The notes: generated from the letters alone by a model not told the origin. A stretch of 64,000 nucleotides of DNA from Vagococcus proximus (GCF_029143285.1 NZ_JAPDSH010000004.1:1-64000), one strand, 5' to 3'; shown: positions 53,047-60,221, numbered from the stretch's first letter. Translations and numbers: made by a program.

Positions 53047-53118
53047 TTGAAAATAACTTAATTTCAATGGTAAAATATAAATAATAGCGTTAGTTATGTT
53101 AACAACGTTTTTTTATGC
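53047..53118 (+). promoter_or_regulatory. Promoter and hairpin-bearing leader of the two-gene membrane cassette
   Basis: TTGAAA (53047-53052), 18 bases, TAAAAT (53071-53076). The leader then has CGTTAGTT-ATGTT-AACAACG followed by TTTTTTT (about 53088-53116), which looks like an early terminator or attenuator about 65 bases before the first gene. Of the rest of 52783-53180, only a weak hairpin with a T run at 52857-52896 is notable. Confidence 0.5.
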
Positions 53119-53180
53119 TAGGTAAACGAAAGTGATATAACGATGACTAGCATAGCCAAGAGACTCTAAAGGAGAGTATA

Positions 53181-53681
53181 ATGATTTATTTTTACGTTAC
53201 ATTGCTAATTTTGTCTAGTATTTTAATAGTGTTTGCTACTCAAGTAATGAAACTATTTAGGTTAAAGCAAGAACAGAAAAAAAGAGTTAAGAACTATCAA
53301 GAGCTACATCGTATGACTGATTCTGAACTTTTATTGTTCAAGAACGAAATGGCTGAAGCCAAATCAACTATTCTTGGGATCGAGAAGGTGATAAAGGATG
53401 TCCCTTCCCTAGAGAAGAATGAAGTTATTTCTAACACATTAATGGAATCTAAAAGTATTTTCAATCAATTGATGGAAAATCCGCGTGATTTAACGCAATA
53501 TGATAATTTCCTATATCGTAACTTGCCGACTCTTCATCTATTACTGTCTAAGTATGTTGAACAAAGTGATAGTACAGAGGAGTTATTGCATCTTATAGGT
53601 CAGAATATTAATCAAGATTATGAAAAGTTATTAAAAACAAAACAAGCTGATATAAATATGGCGAAGGAGTTTATCAAATGA
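53181..53681 (+). CDS. XpaC-like membrane-anchored coiled-coil protein
   Basis: 166 residues: one N-terminal helix (IYFYVTLLILSSILIVFATQVMKLF) and a long cytoplasmic helical domain. The part NFLYRNLPTLHLLLSKYVEQSD and the end INQDYEKLLKTKQADINMAKEFI resemble the XpaC/5-bromo-4-chloroindolyl-phosphate-hydrolysis family, whose function is not established and which often partners TelA-type proteins. It overlaps the next gene by four bases and has AAGGAGAG as its ribosome site. Together the two genes form the insert between repeated 3' ends of the DUF59 gene. Confidence 0.7.
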   Translation: MIYFYVTLLILSSILIVFATQVMKLFRLKQEQKKRVKNYQELHRMTDSELLLFKNEMAEAKSTILGIEKVIKDVPSLEKNEVISNTLMESKSIFNQLMENPRDLTQYDNFLYRNLPTLHLLLSKYVEQSDSTEELLHLIGQNINQDYEKLLKTKQADINMAKEFIK

Positions 53682-54658
53682 AAAAAGAATCTTCTTTTTC
53701 TAAAGAGTATGATGAACTTTTTGAAAAAATTACCTTAAATTTATTTGTTACACTGCAAATGAAAGTCTATTTTTTGGTCGGTTCGGTGTTGCTTATAGGT
53801 TTGTTTTTATTCCAATCTTTTTATTTGCCTGCACAAATCAATAATACTATATCCGATTTCAATAAAATTATGGAAGAAGGAAATAAAGAGTTGGATAGAT
53901 TAGATGAAGAATTACCATATAAGGAAATACTTCCACTAAGAGAGTTAGGCTTAAAACCCATTTTCAAACTAAACAATACAGATGCTGAACCTTATCAAAT
54001 AACTGTTAGTAAGGAAAAAATAACATTTGGAAATGATTATATTTTAACAATAAATAGTCCTAACTATACATTAGACAAAGATTTTTCTAAGGGTTTAAAA
54101 ATTACTCCTATTGAAAGAGTATCCTATAAACACCGAGTACCAAGTAGTGACGTTCTCTCAAGTTATAAATTTGATGTACTCAATTACATTGTTAATTATG
54201 ATACTAAGTCAGAGAAGCTTACCTATTTTACTGATACAGCCTATGATTCACAGGTGTATACTAATATTTTTATATCTGAAAACATTATTGATAATCTTTC
54301 AATTCAGGTTAACAAAGATGAAGGAGCTTTTTATAAAGTGTTCCCTATGAAAAATATTGGCAATGTACAAACAGGATTTATTATCAATGCTGAACCATCT
54401 GATACTAGCGTAGATGAAAATAATAATAGTATCCCAAGGACCTATGTTGGTCTAGATAAATATTGGATTTTTCCTGATGGAATGGGTATTTATGTTAGAC
54501 AACAACAAGATTTTTATGGGGATTTACGTAGTGATGATAAGCAAAAAAGTTCTATGGAAAATAATCTAGAAGAAATTAATATCTTTATACAATTATTTGA
54601 CGATAAACGTTCTATGTATACATGGTTAAACGACACGTTTAAATTGGAATTAAAGTGA
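53678..54658 (+). CDS. Unknown single-pass membrane protein with large external domain
   Basis: 326 residues, no family recognised. A basic/acidic cytoplasmic start of about 30 residues is followed by one helix (MKVYFLVGSVLLIGLFLFQSFYL, about 27-49), a short coiled-coil stretch (SDFNKIMEEGNKELDRLDEEL), then about 240 residues with beta-strand character (ITVSKEKITFGNDYILTINSPNY) on the outside. No cysteine or catalytic motif was noticed. ATG overlaps the preceding stop (ATGA), so the two proteins are translationally coupled and probably form a membrane complex. Possible defence or competition function is a guess based on the island setting. Confidence 0.7.
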   Translation: MKKESSFSKEYDELFEKITLNLFVTLQMKVYFLVGSVLLIGLFLFQSFYLPAQINNTISDFNKIMEEGNKELDRLDEELPYKEILPLRELGLKPIFKLNNTDAEPYQITVSKEKITFGNDYILTINSPNYTLDKDFSKGLKITPIERVSYKHRVPSSDVLSSYKFDVLNYIVNYDTKSEKLTYFTDTAYDSQVYTNIFISENIIDNLSIQVNKDEGAFYKVFPMKNIGNVQTGFIINAEPSDTSVDENNNSIPRTYVGLDKYWIFPDGMGIYVRQQQDFYGDLRSDDKQKSSMENNLEEINIFIQLFDDKRSMYTWLNDTFKLELK

Positions 54659-54696
54659 TAAGTTTATTAGAGTGAAGAAATCTAAAAAGTATAAGT

Positions 54697-54771
54697 AAAC
54701 TTGCATGGTACCCAGCGTTGACGACTGATAGAATGAGCAGATATGCACGTATTACTTTAGGCATAATATAA
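54697..54771 (+). pseudogene. Diverged duplicate of the last 25 codons of the DUF59 gene
   Basis: Aligned codon by codon with 52708-52782, 64 of 75 bases and 20 of 24 residues agree, and both end in a stop codon. A run of 27 bases encoding DRMSRYARI is identical. It has no start of its own. A strong terminator follows at once, whereas the intact gene lacks one, so this was probably the original or a donor gene end displaced by the inserted cassette. Confidence 0.8.
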
Positions 54772-54772
54772 T

Positions 54773-54818
54773 AAAAGGCGGTCTAACTTTAGTTAAAAAG
54801 TTAGACCGCCTTTTATTT
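54773..54818 (+). terminator. Strong terminator after the duplicated gene end
   Basis: AAGGCGGTCTAACTTT pairs with AAAGTTAGACCGCCTT across a short loop, followed by TTATTT. Confidence 0.92.
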
Positions 54819-54828
54819 AGCTGTTCTG

Positions 54829-54956
54829 CTATCAAAAAATGACAAAAATAACCAAGCCTTAACTTTACCCAGTTAATTGGCTTTGGGAAAAGAAATCATG
54901 TTTCCGCATGTTTCTCTTTCAAGTCGGATTATACGCCAATATATTTTGAGATTCAA
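54829..54956 (-). ncRNA. Orphan antisense RNA unit without toxin (module D, predicted)
   Basis: Matches the 3' part of modules A-C: the last toxin codons (ATCAAAAAATGACAAAAATAACC), the terminator stem, the 5' stem-loop (AGAGAAACATG with CATGATTTCT) and the promoter TTGAAT-17-TATAAT (54928-54956, minus strand). The toxin start, ribosome site and upstream promoter are missing. On the minus strand the terminator keeps its T tract (GGTTATTTTTG), on the plus strand it has lost it, as expected if only the antisense RNA is still selected. Confidence 0.6.
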
Positions 54957-55204
54957 GTAAAATAATCAAAAAAACACACTATAAATAGACAGGAGTATCT
55001 ATAAATTTAAAAGTGATAAATTGTGATGTTATTTAAAAATAAATGTTGGAGAAAGTAATACTTTAGATAAAGAAATCAGAAGATGAACTAGCCTTTAAAC
55101 ACTGTTATATCAATGTTTGTTCGCTTTTTTTATTTATAAGGAGTGCTATAATGGTCGGGTAAAGAAGTTAGGGTGGTGGCTATCTTAGAGTGGAGGTGGT
55201 GCTT

Positions 55205-55372
55205 ATGAAAGTAAGGACTAGAATCTATGAAAGGAGAGGCCTTTTGTCTGCGTTGGATACGATTAATTTAATCATAAATATAGGGAAGTATACTATAGCC
55301 GTGATTATATTAGTCGTGCTGATATCAAATAATGACAAAAAAAATAACCAAACTTTAACTTTAGCCGGTTAA
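55205..55372 (+). CDS. Holin-like toxin peptide, module B (extended tail)
   Basis: A 55-residue peptide starting at ATG 55205 with GGAGGTGGT at 55192-55200 and TATAAT at 55147-55152. One hydrophobic helix occupies about 20-45, preceded by basic residues (YERRGLLSALDTINLI). Compared with module C, the run of A after the NND codons is eight instead of nine, so the stop is missed and the tail becomes KKNNQTLTLAG, read from the terminator sequence. The in-frame start at 55190 lies upstream of the ribosome site and is not used here. Activity of the extended form is uncertain. Confidence 0.75.
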   Translation: MKVRTRIYERRGLLSALDTINLIINIGKYTIAVIILVVLISNNDKKNNQTLTLAG

Positions 55373-55457
55373 TTGGTTATTTTTTTTTAGTTAATCTCGC
55401 TACCATCTTAATGGCTTTACGACTAGAGAATCATGTTTGCGCATGGTTCTCTTTTCA
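55345..55457 (-). ncRNA. Antisense RNA of toxin module B (predicted)
   Basis: Minus-strand promoter TTGAAA (55487-55492), 17 bases, TATAAT (55464-55469) predicts a start near 55457. The 5' end folds as AGAGAACCATG-CGCAAA-CATGATTCTCT. The RNA then contains AAGATGGTAGC, which can pair with the toxin leader GGTGGCTATCTT using G-U pairs, and ends at the shared terminator (55337-55389). Confidence 0.65.
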
Positions 55458-55463
55458 ATTTGG

Positions 55464-55492
55464 ATTATACGCTAGATGACTGGAAGTTTCAA
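55464..55492 (-). promoter_or_regulatory. Antisense RNA promoter, module B
   Basis: Minus-strand TTGAAA, 17 bases, TATAAT; conserved with modules A and C. Confidence 0.7.
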
Positions 55493-55784
55493 ATGAAAGT
55501 TATCTCTTTTACTAGTCGCTAAACTGATGCCCTTATATAGTTATTACGCATAGTATTATTTTTTTTATAAAATAACAATTTTAACAAACGGTTCATAAAA
55601 GGCTTATTAATCAAATGGAGAAGTGATATAATTAATTTGCGTATATTAATCGCGTGAGTGCAGTGATATGGTTGATAATAATCAATCTTTAAAATCACTC
55701 TTGCTAAATGAATGATAACGATAAAGTTGACTTATTTGAATCGGATGGGTGATTTTAGATAGTTTAAAGAGAGAAGGTAATGAT

Positions 55785-57635
55785 GTGAGCGTTTCTATAG
55801 AACCAAAGCAAGAAGACTGGAGTAACCTGAAGACCAAATTGACTGAAGGTGAAATGACAATAGTTACAAGAATTAAAAAGCTCTTTGAGTCAAGTAATAG
55901 AACGATTGAATTGTTTATTCAACCAAATATTAATGGCTTAAGACCAGATATTATCTGCATTGAAAAATCAAATGGTACTGTCAAGGGTGGTATTTGGATC
56001 ATTGAAGTAAAGGATTGGGATTTAACTCATTTTTCTATCAAAAATGATAGCTGGATTTTTGATGATACATATGAAAAAAAATCTCCTATAAAACAGGTAG
56101 AACAGTACAGAAATGAAATAATAGATATTTCTAATACGTTAAAATTCAAACTATTAGTAAATACAAAAAGTCCGTCAAATTATTTAGTAAAAACAGCCGT
56201 CTATTTTCATACAGATACAAGAATTGCATATGATTCAATCTATACTGAAGTGATATTTAAAGGAGTTACCGATGAGGAATTGAGTAAATTTTTTGTATCA
56301 ACAAGTCGTGATTCTCTGGAGCTGGAAACTTATAATAGTGTGAAGCAATATCTAGGTTATTTAGAAAGTGATTTTGAAACACCTGAATTTAGTGGTGATT
56401 CCAAACAAACGAGGATATTGTCTGAATTTAACTCAGGATTTAAAAGAAAAAAAATTATTGGGCCAGCAGGTTCTGGAAAAACTGAACTCTTAGCTCAAAT
56501 GGTAGCAAGTGAATTAATGAATGGTAAAGAAGTTTTAGTGTTGACCTTCAACATTACATTACGTCGATTTTTACATGATAGAATCAGAAATGCCTTGAAA
56601 AAGAAGGTTGAAAAAAGTCACTTAACCATTGATAATTATCATCGTTTCGTGAACAAACAATGCCAACAAGCTACTGGTAAAAGGTTAGGATGGTCTGAAC
56701 AAGCTTATAAGGATGTTAATATGTTTGGTAATGATAATTCAGAATCATTACCAAAATTTGATGCCATATTTATTGATGAATATCAAGATTATTGTACGGA
56801 ATGGGCTACAGTAGTTGAAAAGAATTTTTTAGTTGAGAATGGTAGCTTTGTAGTACTTGGTGATGCTAATCAAAATATTTATAAGCGTGAACTTGAAGGA
56901 AAAATCTTACCACGCGTTAGTATTATTGGTAGACCTAATGAGTTAAATGTCAGTCACAGATCCATTAATGCTATAACAAAAATATCAAAAGCGTATCAAC
57001 AAGAATTTTTAGCAGGGATGTATGATACTCCGGAGATAGAGATTGAACAATTAAATATGTTTGAAGTTTCTGAAGGCACAATTTTTCTTACAAATGAGAC
57101 TGAGCTGGATTCATTTTTCAAAAAAGTTAATACTTTTTTAGAAAAAGAAAATATTATTCCTAATAGAGTGTCAATCATAGGCTTCACTAAGGAAAAACTA
57201 AGAGATTATATTGATAGCTACAATAAATGTTGTCTGGAACAAGACGGGATGCGTCCTAGAACAATAACTAATCAGTCTAGAACAGTTTGTAGTAATAAGG
57301 AATATAACCTGTTATCATGCAATGAAAGCAAGGTAAAACAGTTTGAGCGAACACTTAAGAGTAATTTCAAACCAAATTACGGGACAACAAAAGCGATCAC
57401 TGTTAATTCATTAAAAGGATCGGAGACAGATGTGGGAATAGTAATACTAGATGACCTTATAAATATGTCTTTAGATAAAAATGATAATTTTGAAGAGTTA
57501 TTGTATACAACCATTACAAGAGCAAGAAATTATTTAATTATCTATTATAATGAACGAGAGAACTATCCTGAAAAAGTAAAAGAGTTTATAGAATTTTTAA
57601 AGAACAATGAGAATGTAAGATTAATTGCTGGATAG
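55785..57635 (+). CDS. NERD nuclease fused to SF1 helicase, probable single-gene defence protein
   Basis: 616 residues from GTG 55785, preferred because AGAGAAGG at 55770-55777 sits seven bases upstream; the frame is open to 55749. The N-terminal NERD domain has RPDIICIE and WIIEVKDWDL, the D-ExK nuclease pattern, within the first 90 residues. Then a UvrD/Rep-like helicase: Walker A GPAGSGKTELLAQ near 232, FDAIFIDEYQDYC for motif II, LGDANQNIY for motif III and ITVNSLKGSETDVGIVILDD and YTTITRARNYLIIYY near the end. Nuclease-helicase single proteins of this kind can block phages. A TATAAT box at 55627-55632 gives a leader of about 150 bases. Toxin modules B and C flank it. Confidence 0.85.
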   Translation: MSVSIEPKQEDWSNLKTKLTEGEMTIVTRIKKLFESSNRTIELFIQPNINGLRPDIICIEKSNGTVKGGIWIIEVKDWDLTHFSIKNDSWIFDDTYEKKSPIKQVEQYRNEIIDISNTLKFKLLVNTKSPSNYLVKTAVYFHTDTRIAYDSIYTEVIFKGVTDEELSKFFVSTSRDSLELETYNSVKQYLGYLESDFETPEFSGDSKQTRILSEFNSGFKRKKIIGPAGSGKTELLAQMVASELMNGKEVLVLTFNITLRRFLHDRIRNALKKKVEKSHLTIDNYHRFVNKQCQQATGKRLGWSEQAYKDVNMFGNDNSESLPKFDAIFIDEYQDYCTEWATVVEKNFLVENGSFVVLGDANQNIYKRELEGKILPRVSIIGRPNELNVSHRSINAITKISKAYQQEFLAGMYDTPEIEIEQLNMFEVSEGTIFLTNETELDSFFKKVNTFLEKENIIPNRVSIIGFTKEKLRDYIDSYNKCCLEQDGMRPRTITNQSRTVCSNKEYNLLSCNESKVKQFERTLKSNFKPNYGTTKAITVNSLKGSETDVGIVILDDLINMSLDKNDNFEELLYTTITRARNYLIIYYNERENYPEKVKEFIEFLKNNENVRLIAG

Positions 57636-57745
57636 TTTATTTAAATAGGCGACTCACAGCCTACTAGCTTTAGCAACATTTCCATGTATATACTAGATAG
57701 TAGCGATGAGTAGTATGTTTTACTAACGAAAGAATTTACATAATG

Positions 57746-57794
57746 AAAACCTCAAAGAGCTGTTAGGAGACAGCCTTTTGAGGTTTTTTATTGT
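57746..57794 (+). terminator. Terminator downstream of the NERD-helicase gene
   Basis: AAAACCTCAAAGAGCTGT pairs with ACAGCCTTTTGAGGTTTT with an internal bulge, followed by TTTATT. Nothing else was seen in the 110 bases before it. Confidence 0.8.
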
Positions 57795-57894
57795 TTACAT
57801 AAGTCGTTAGAAATATAGTCATTGGTGTTATTAACCAGTTATCTATTTATTTCTGCCAATTGCGATCTATTTAAATTGGATTAATTTTACAACT

Positions 57895-58008
57895 ATGAAT
57901 ATTCTTATATTTACCCTAATATTTATAATTGTCTATTTAATTATATGGACGGTATCTATGATGAAACGCAAAAAAGATATTACGATTATCAATAAAACTA
58001 TCCGGTAA
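57895..58008 (+). CDS. Possible 37-residue single-helix membrane peptide
   Basis: ATG 57895 opens a frame encoding one hydrophobic helix (ILIFTLIFIIVYLIIWTV) and a basic tail (MMKRKKDITIINKTIR). There is no clear ribosome site, so expression is doubtful. It is included because the helix-plus-basic-tail pattern is that of many small regulatory membrane peptides. Confidence 0.3.
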   Translation: MNILIFTLIFIIVYLIIWTVSMMKRKKDITIINKTIR

Positions 58009-58129
58009 TTTAGTAGTTTTGTGATGAGTTGCTATAGGCATTAAGATAGTTAGGATTAAGTAAAAGTTGCCAAGGGCTATGTTATAATAGGAAAAAGATA
58101 AGTATACTTTAGAAAGAGGGAATTAATAG

Positions 58130-58378
58130 ATGAAATTAAGTAATGGATGGAAAATAGACTATGGAAATGATGATTCTAAGTTTAAATTATTCTCAAATAC
58201 TGAAAATGAAAATGAATATATTGTTAGAGGGAGCCTGGAAAACGGACCAATTATTTCATTCATACTGTCAGAGGATTCTATAGAGATACTAGAAACCGCT
58301 TGGCAAATAGCATCAGTAAATGTCAATTGGGCAAAAAAAGTCATTACTTTAAATGAATATGAAGAAAGTGACGATTAA
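58130..58378 (+). CDS. Hypothetical 82-residue soluble protein
   Basis: ATG 58130 with AGAAAGAGGGAATT upstream and a TATAAT box at 58083-58088. The product is acidic and tryptophan-containing (LSNGWKIDYGNDDSKFKLF, then GPIISFILSEDSIEILETAWQIA) with no membrane segment. No family recognised. It lies between the NERD-helicase gene and toxin module C, inside the accessory island, and may be its cargo. Confidence 0.65.
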   Translation: MKLSNGWKIDYGNDDSKFKLFSNTENENEYIVRGSLENGPIISFILSEDSIEILETAWQIASVNVNWAKKVITLNEYEESDD

Positions 58379-58493
58379 GAAATAAGCAACTATGACTTAA
58401 TTTTGTTGTTATTTAAAAAAAGTTACAGTTGATACGACTCCATAATAATATCAGATTTAAAAGAAATTAGAGGGATATCTAGTAATGGAGAAA

Positions 58494-58532
58494 GGGAACA
58501 AACACTGTTATATCAATGTTTGTTCCCTTTTT
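58494..58532 (+). terminator. Terminator that opens toxin module C
   Basis: GGGAACAAACACTG-TTATAT-CAATGTTTGTTCCC followed by TTTTTTT; the counterpart of 34557-34594. Confidence 0.85.
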
Positions 58533-58607
58533 TTATTTATAAGAAGTGCTATAATGGTCGAGTAAAGAAGTTAGGGTGGTGGCTATCTTAGAGTGGAGGT
58601 GGTGCTT

Positions 58608-58751
58608 ATGAAAATAAGTACTGAAATCTATGAAAGGAGAGGCCTTTTGTCTGCGTTAGATACGATTAATCTAATCATAAATATAGGGAAGTATACTATA
58701 GCTGTGATTACGTTAGTTGTACTAGTATCAAATAATGACAAAAAAAAATAA
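58608..58751 (+). CDS. Holin-like toxin peptide, module C
   Basis: A 47-residue peptide (MKISTEIYERRGLLSALDTI and on) nearly identical to module B over its first 46 residues, ending NNDKKK with the stop in the intact nine-A run. Ribosome site GGAGGTGGT at 58595-58603, TATAAT at 58550-58555. One hydrophobic helix at about 20-42. Expected to depolarise the membrane if over-made, by analogy with holin-like type I toxins. Confidence 0.78.
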   Translation: MKISTEIYERRGLLSALDTINLIINIGKYTIAVITLVVLVSNNDKKK

Positions 58752-58859
58752 CCAACCTTTAACTTTGAGCGGTTAATTGGTTATTTTTTTGATGAACAAC
58801 GTTACCATCTTAATGGCTTTACGACTAGGGAATCATGTTTATACATGGTTCTCTTTTCA
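58741..58859 (-). ncRNA. Antisense RNA of toxin module C (predicted)
   Basis: Minus-strand TTGAAA (58889-58894), 17 bases, TATAAT (58866-58871) predicts a start near 58859. The 5' stem-loop is AGAGAACCATG-TATAAA-CATGATTCCCT and the shared bidirectional terminator lies at 58741-58790. Confidence 0.65.
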
Positions 58860-58865
58860 ATTTGG

Positions 58866-58894
58866 ATTATACGCTAGATAGCTGGAAGTTTCAA
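58866..58894 (-). promoter_or_regulatory. Antisense RNA promoter, module C
   Basis: Minus-strand TTGAAA, 17 bases, TATAAT; conserved with modules A and B. Confidence 0.7.
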
Positions 58895-59001
58895 ATGAAA
58901 GTTATCTCTTTTTCTAATAGCATGGTAATAAAACTAATTAGATCTATCTATTTTATGTCTATTGCTGATAGGACGTTATATGTATCTATGAGGTGGTTAT
59001 C

Positions 59002-59190
59002 ATGGAATATGTATCTGCGACAGTGCTGGCTAAAGAATAGAATATATCAAAACGTACGGTATGGTGTTATGTAAAAAAATGTGAAAGTAGAAGCAGATAT
59101 GAAATTGATAAATTAGTGATTCAGTTATTTAAATTCATATTGACAAATATAAGATCAGGTAGTACTATAATTATGAAATCGATATCATAA
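59002..59190 (+). pseudogene. Small helix-turn-helix DNA-binding gene with an in-frame stop
   Basis: ATG 59002 has GAGGTGG upstream and reads MEYVSATVLAKE, then TAG at 59038-59040, then NISKRTVWCYVKKCESRSRY. The two parts join into the first helix-turn-helix of excisionase/MerR-like small proteins, where a tryptophan is usual at the stop position, so TGG to TAG is the likely change. The frame stays open to 59190, but the lacI promoter lies in that part. It may be a relic of the island's own regulatory gene. Confidence 0.5.
59140..59190 (+). promoter_or_regulatory. lacI-type promoter with palindromic operator
   Basis: TTGACA (59140-59145), 17 bases, TACTAT (59163-59168). TTATGAAATCGATATCATAA at 59171-59190 is a 20-base palindrome with one mismatched pair and the ATCGAT core also found at 60227-60244, so the LacI-family regulator probably controls itself. 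Confidence 0.7.
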
Positions 59191-59206
59191 AGGAGAGGAT
59201 GAAGAA

Positions 59207-60205
59207 TTGGCTACAATTAAAGATGTAGCAAAAAAGGCTGGGCTATCTGTTTCAACGGTATCTCGATATTTGAATAATCATCCTTATATCTCTGATGACA
59301 AACGTAAAAGAATTCAAGAAGCTATGGCAGAGTTGAATTACACACCAAGTTCAGTGGCTACTCAGTTACGTTCTAAAAAAGGAACTATGATTGGTATTTT
59401 AGTATCTAGAATTGCTAACCCATTTTTTTCACATTTAGTAGACTCAATTGAAAAAAATGCAAGGCTACATGGTTATACTGTTTTAGTAATGCAAACGTAC
59501 GATGATAAAAAAGCAGAGAAAAACATGTTAGAGATGCTAAAACAAAGGGTTATTTCTGGTTTGGTAATGTGTTCAATAGAAGGCGATTCTAAAACAATTG
59601 AGTCTTATCAAGAGTATGGCCCTATCGTTTTATGTAACGAGCACATTCCCGAAACACAATTACCACAAGTCTATACGGATCAAGAGGTTGCTAGTTTCGA
59701 AGCTACTGAATATCTAATTGCTCAGGGGCATAAGAAAATTGCATATTGTACGGGAGGGAGTCTAACGCGAGGAGGACATGGTAACTCACGAACTGAAGGA
59801 TTTGAAAGAGCGTTACATACGCATAACTTGCCAATGAAAATTGATTGGATATTTAAGCAAGTTCATACGATTCAAGATGGTATGGAAGTAGCTGATAAAT
59901 TATTAGCATTGCCTGAAGAAAATAGACCAGATGCTATTTTTACAAGTAGTGATGAAGTAGCGAGTGGAATATTAGAGAGATATTTAGATGTGGGGAAACA
60001 AGTCCCCCGTGATCTAGCTATTTTAGGATTTGATAATCAGCCATTTACTGGAATGTTGTCAGTACCCCTGACAACAATAGCTCAGCCTATTGAAGCATTG
60101 GGACGAGAGTCTACAAATTTATTAATTTCCTATTTGGAAGAAAAAGACTATCAAATTGATACATCTGATTTAGTATTAAAACTGATTATAAGAAAATCTG
60201 CTTAG
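59207..60205 (+). CDS. LacI-family sugar regulator of the sucrose-type locus
   Basis: 332 residues starting at TTG 59207 with GGAGAGGATGAAG upstream. The helix-turn-helix is TIKDVAKKAGLSVSTVSRYLNNHPYIS, residues 3-29, and a periplasmic-binding-like sensor domain follows (GILVSRIANPFFSHLVDSIE, then ILGFDNQPFTGMLSVPLTTIAQPIEALG). It precedes the glucosidase-PTS-GH32 genes, and palindromes with the same ATCGAT core lie before it and before the glucosidase gene. Probably a repressor released by a sugar or sugar phosphate. Confidence 0.93.
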   Translation: MATIKDVAKKAGLSVSTVSRYLNNHPYISDDKRKRIQEAMAELNYTPSSVATQLRSKKGTMIGILVSRIANPFFSHLVDSIEKNARLHGYTVLVMQTYDDKKAEKNMLEMLKQRVISGLVMCSIEGDSKTIESYQEYGPIVLCNEHIPETQLPQVYTDQEVASFEATEYLIAQGHKKIAYCTGGSLTRGGHGNSRTEGFERALHTHNLPMKIDWIFKQVHTIQDGMEVADKLLALPEENRPDAIFTSSDEVASGILERYLDVGKQVPRDLAILGFDNQPFTGMLSVPLTTIAQPIEALGRESTNLLISYLEEKDYQIDTSDLVLKLIIRKSA

Positions 60206-60221
60206 GTAGATTTTTTTATGA
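60193..60221 (+). terminator. Weak terminator after the lacI-type gene
   Basis: AAATCTGCTTAGGTAGATTTTTTTA: short stem with a T run. Confidence 0.55.

Noticed and set aside
58835-59074. A 79-residue open frame overlapping the module C antisense promoter
   Set aside because: No ribosome site, no recognisable composition, and the real signal in this stretch is in another frame (the helix-turn-helix remnant from 59002).
52783-59190. The accessory island as a prophage or conjugative element
   Set aside because: No integrase, terminase, portal, relaxase or replication gene was found, so only an island of defence-like cargo is supported.
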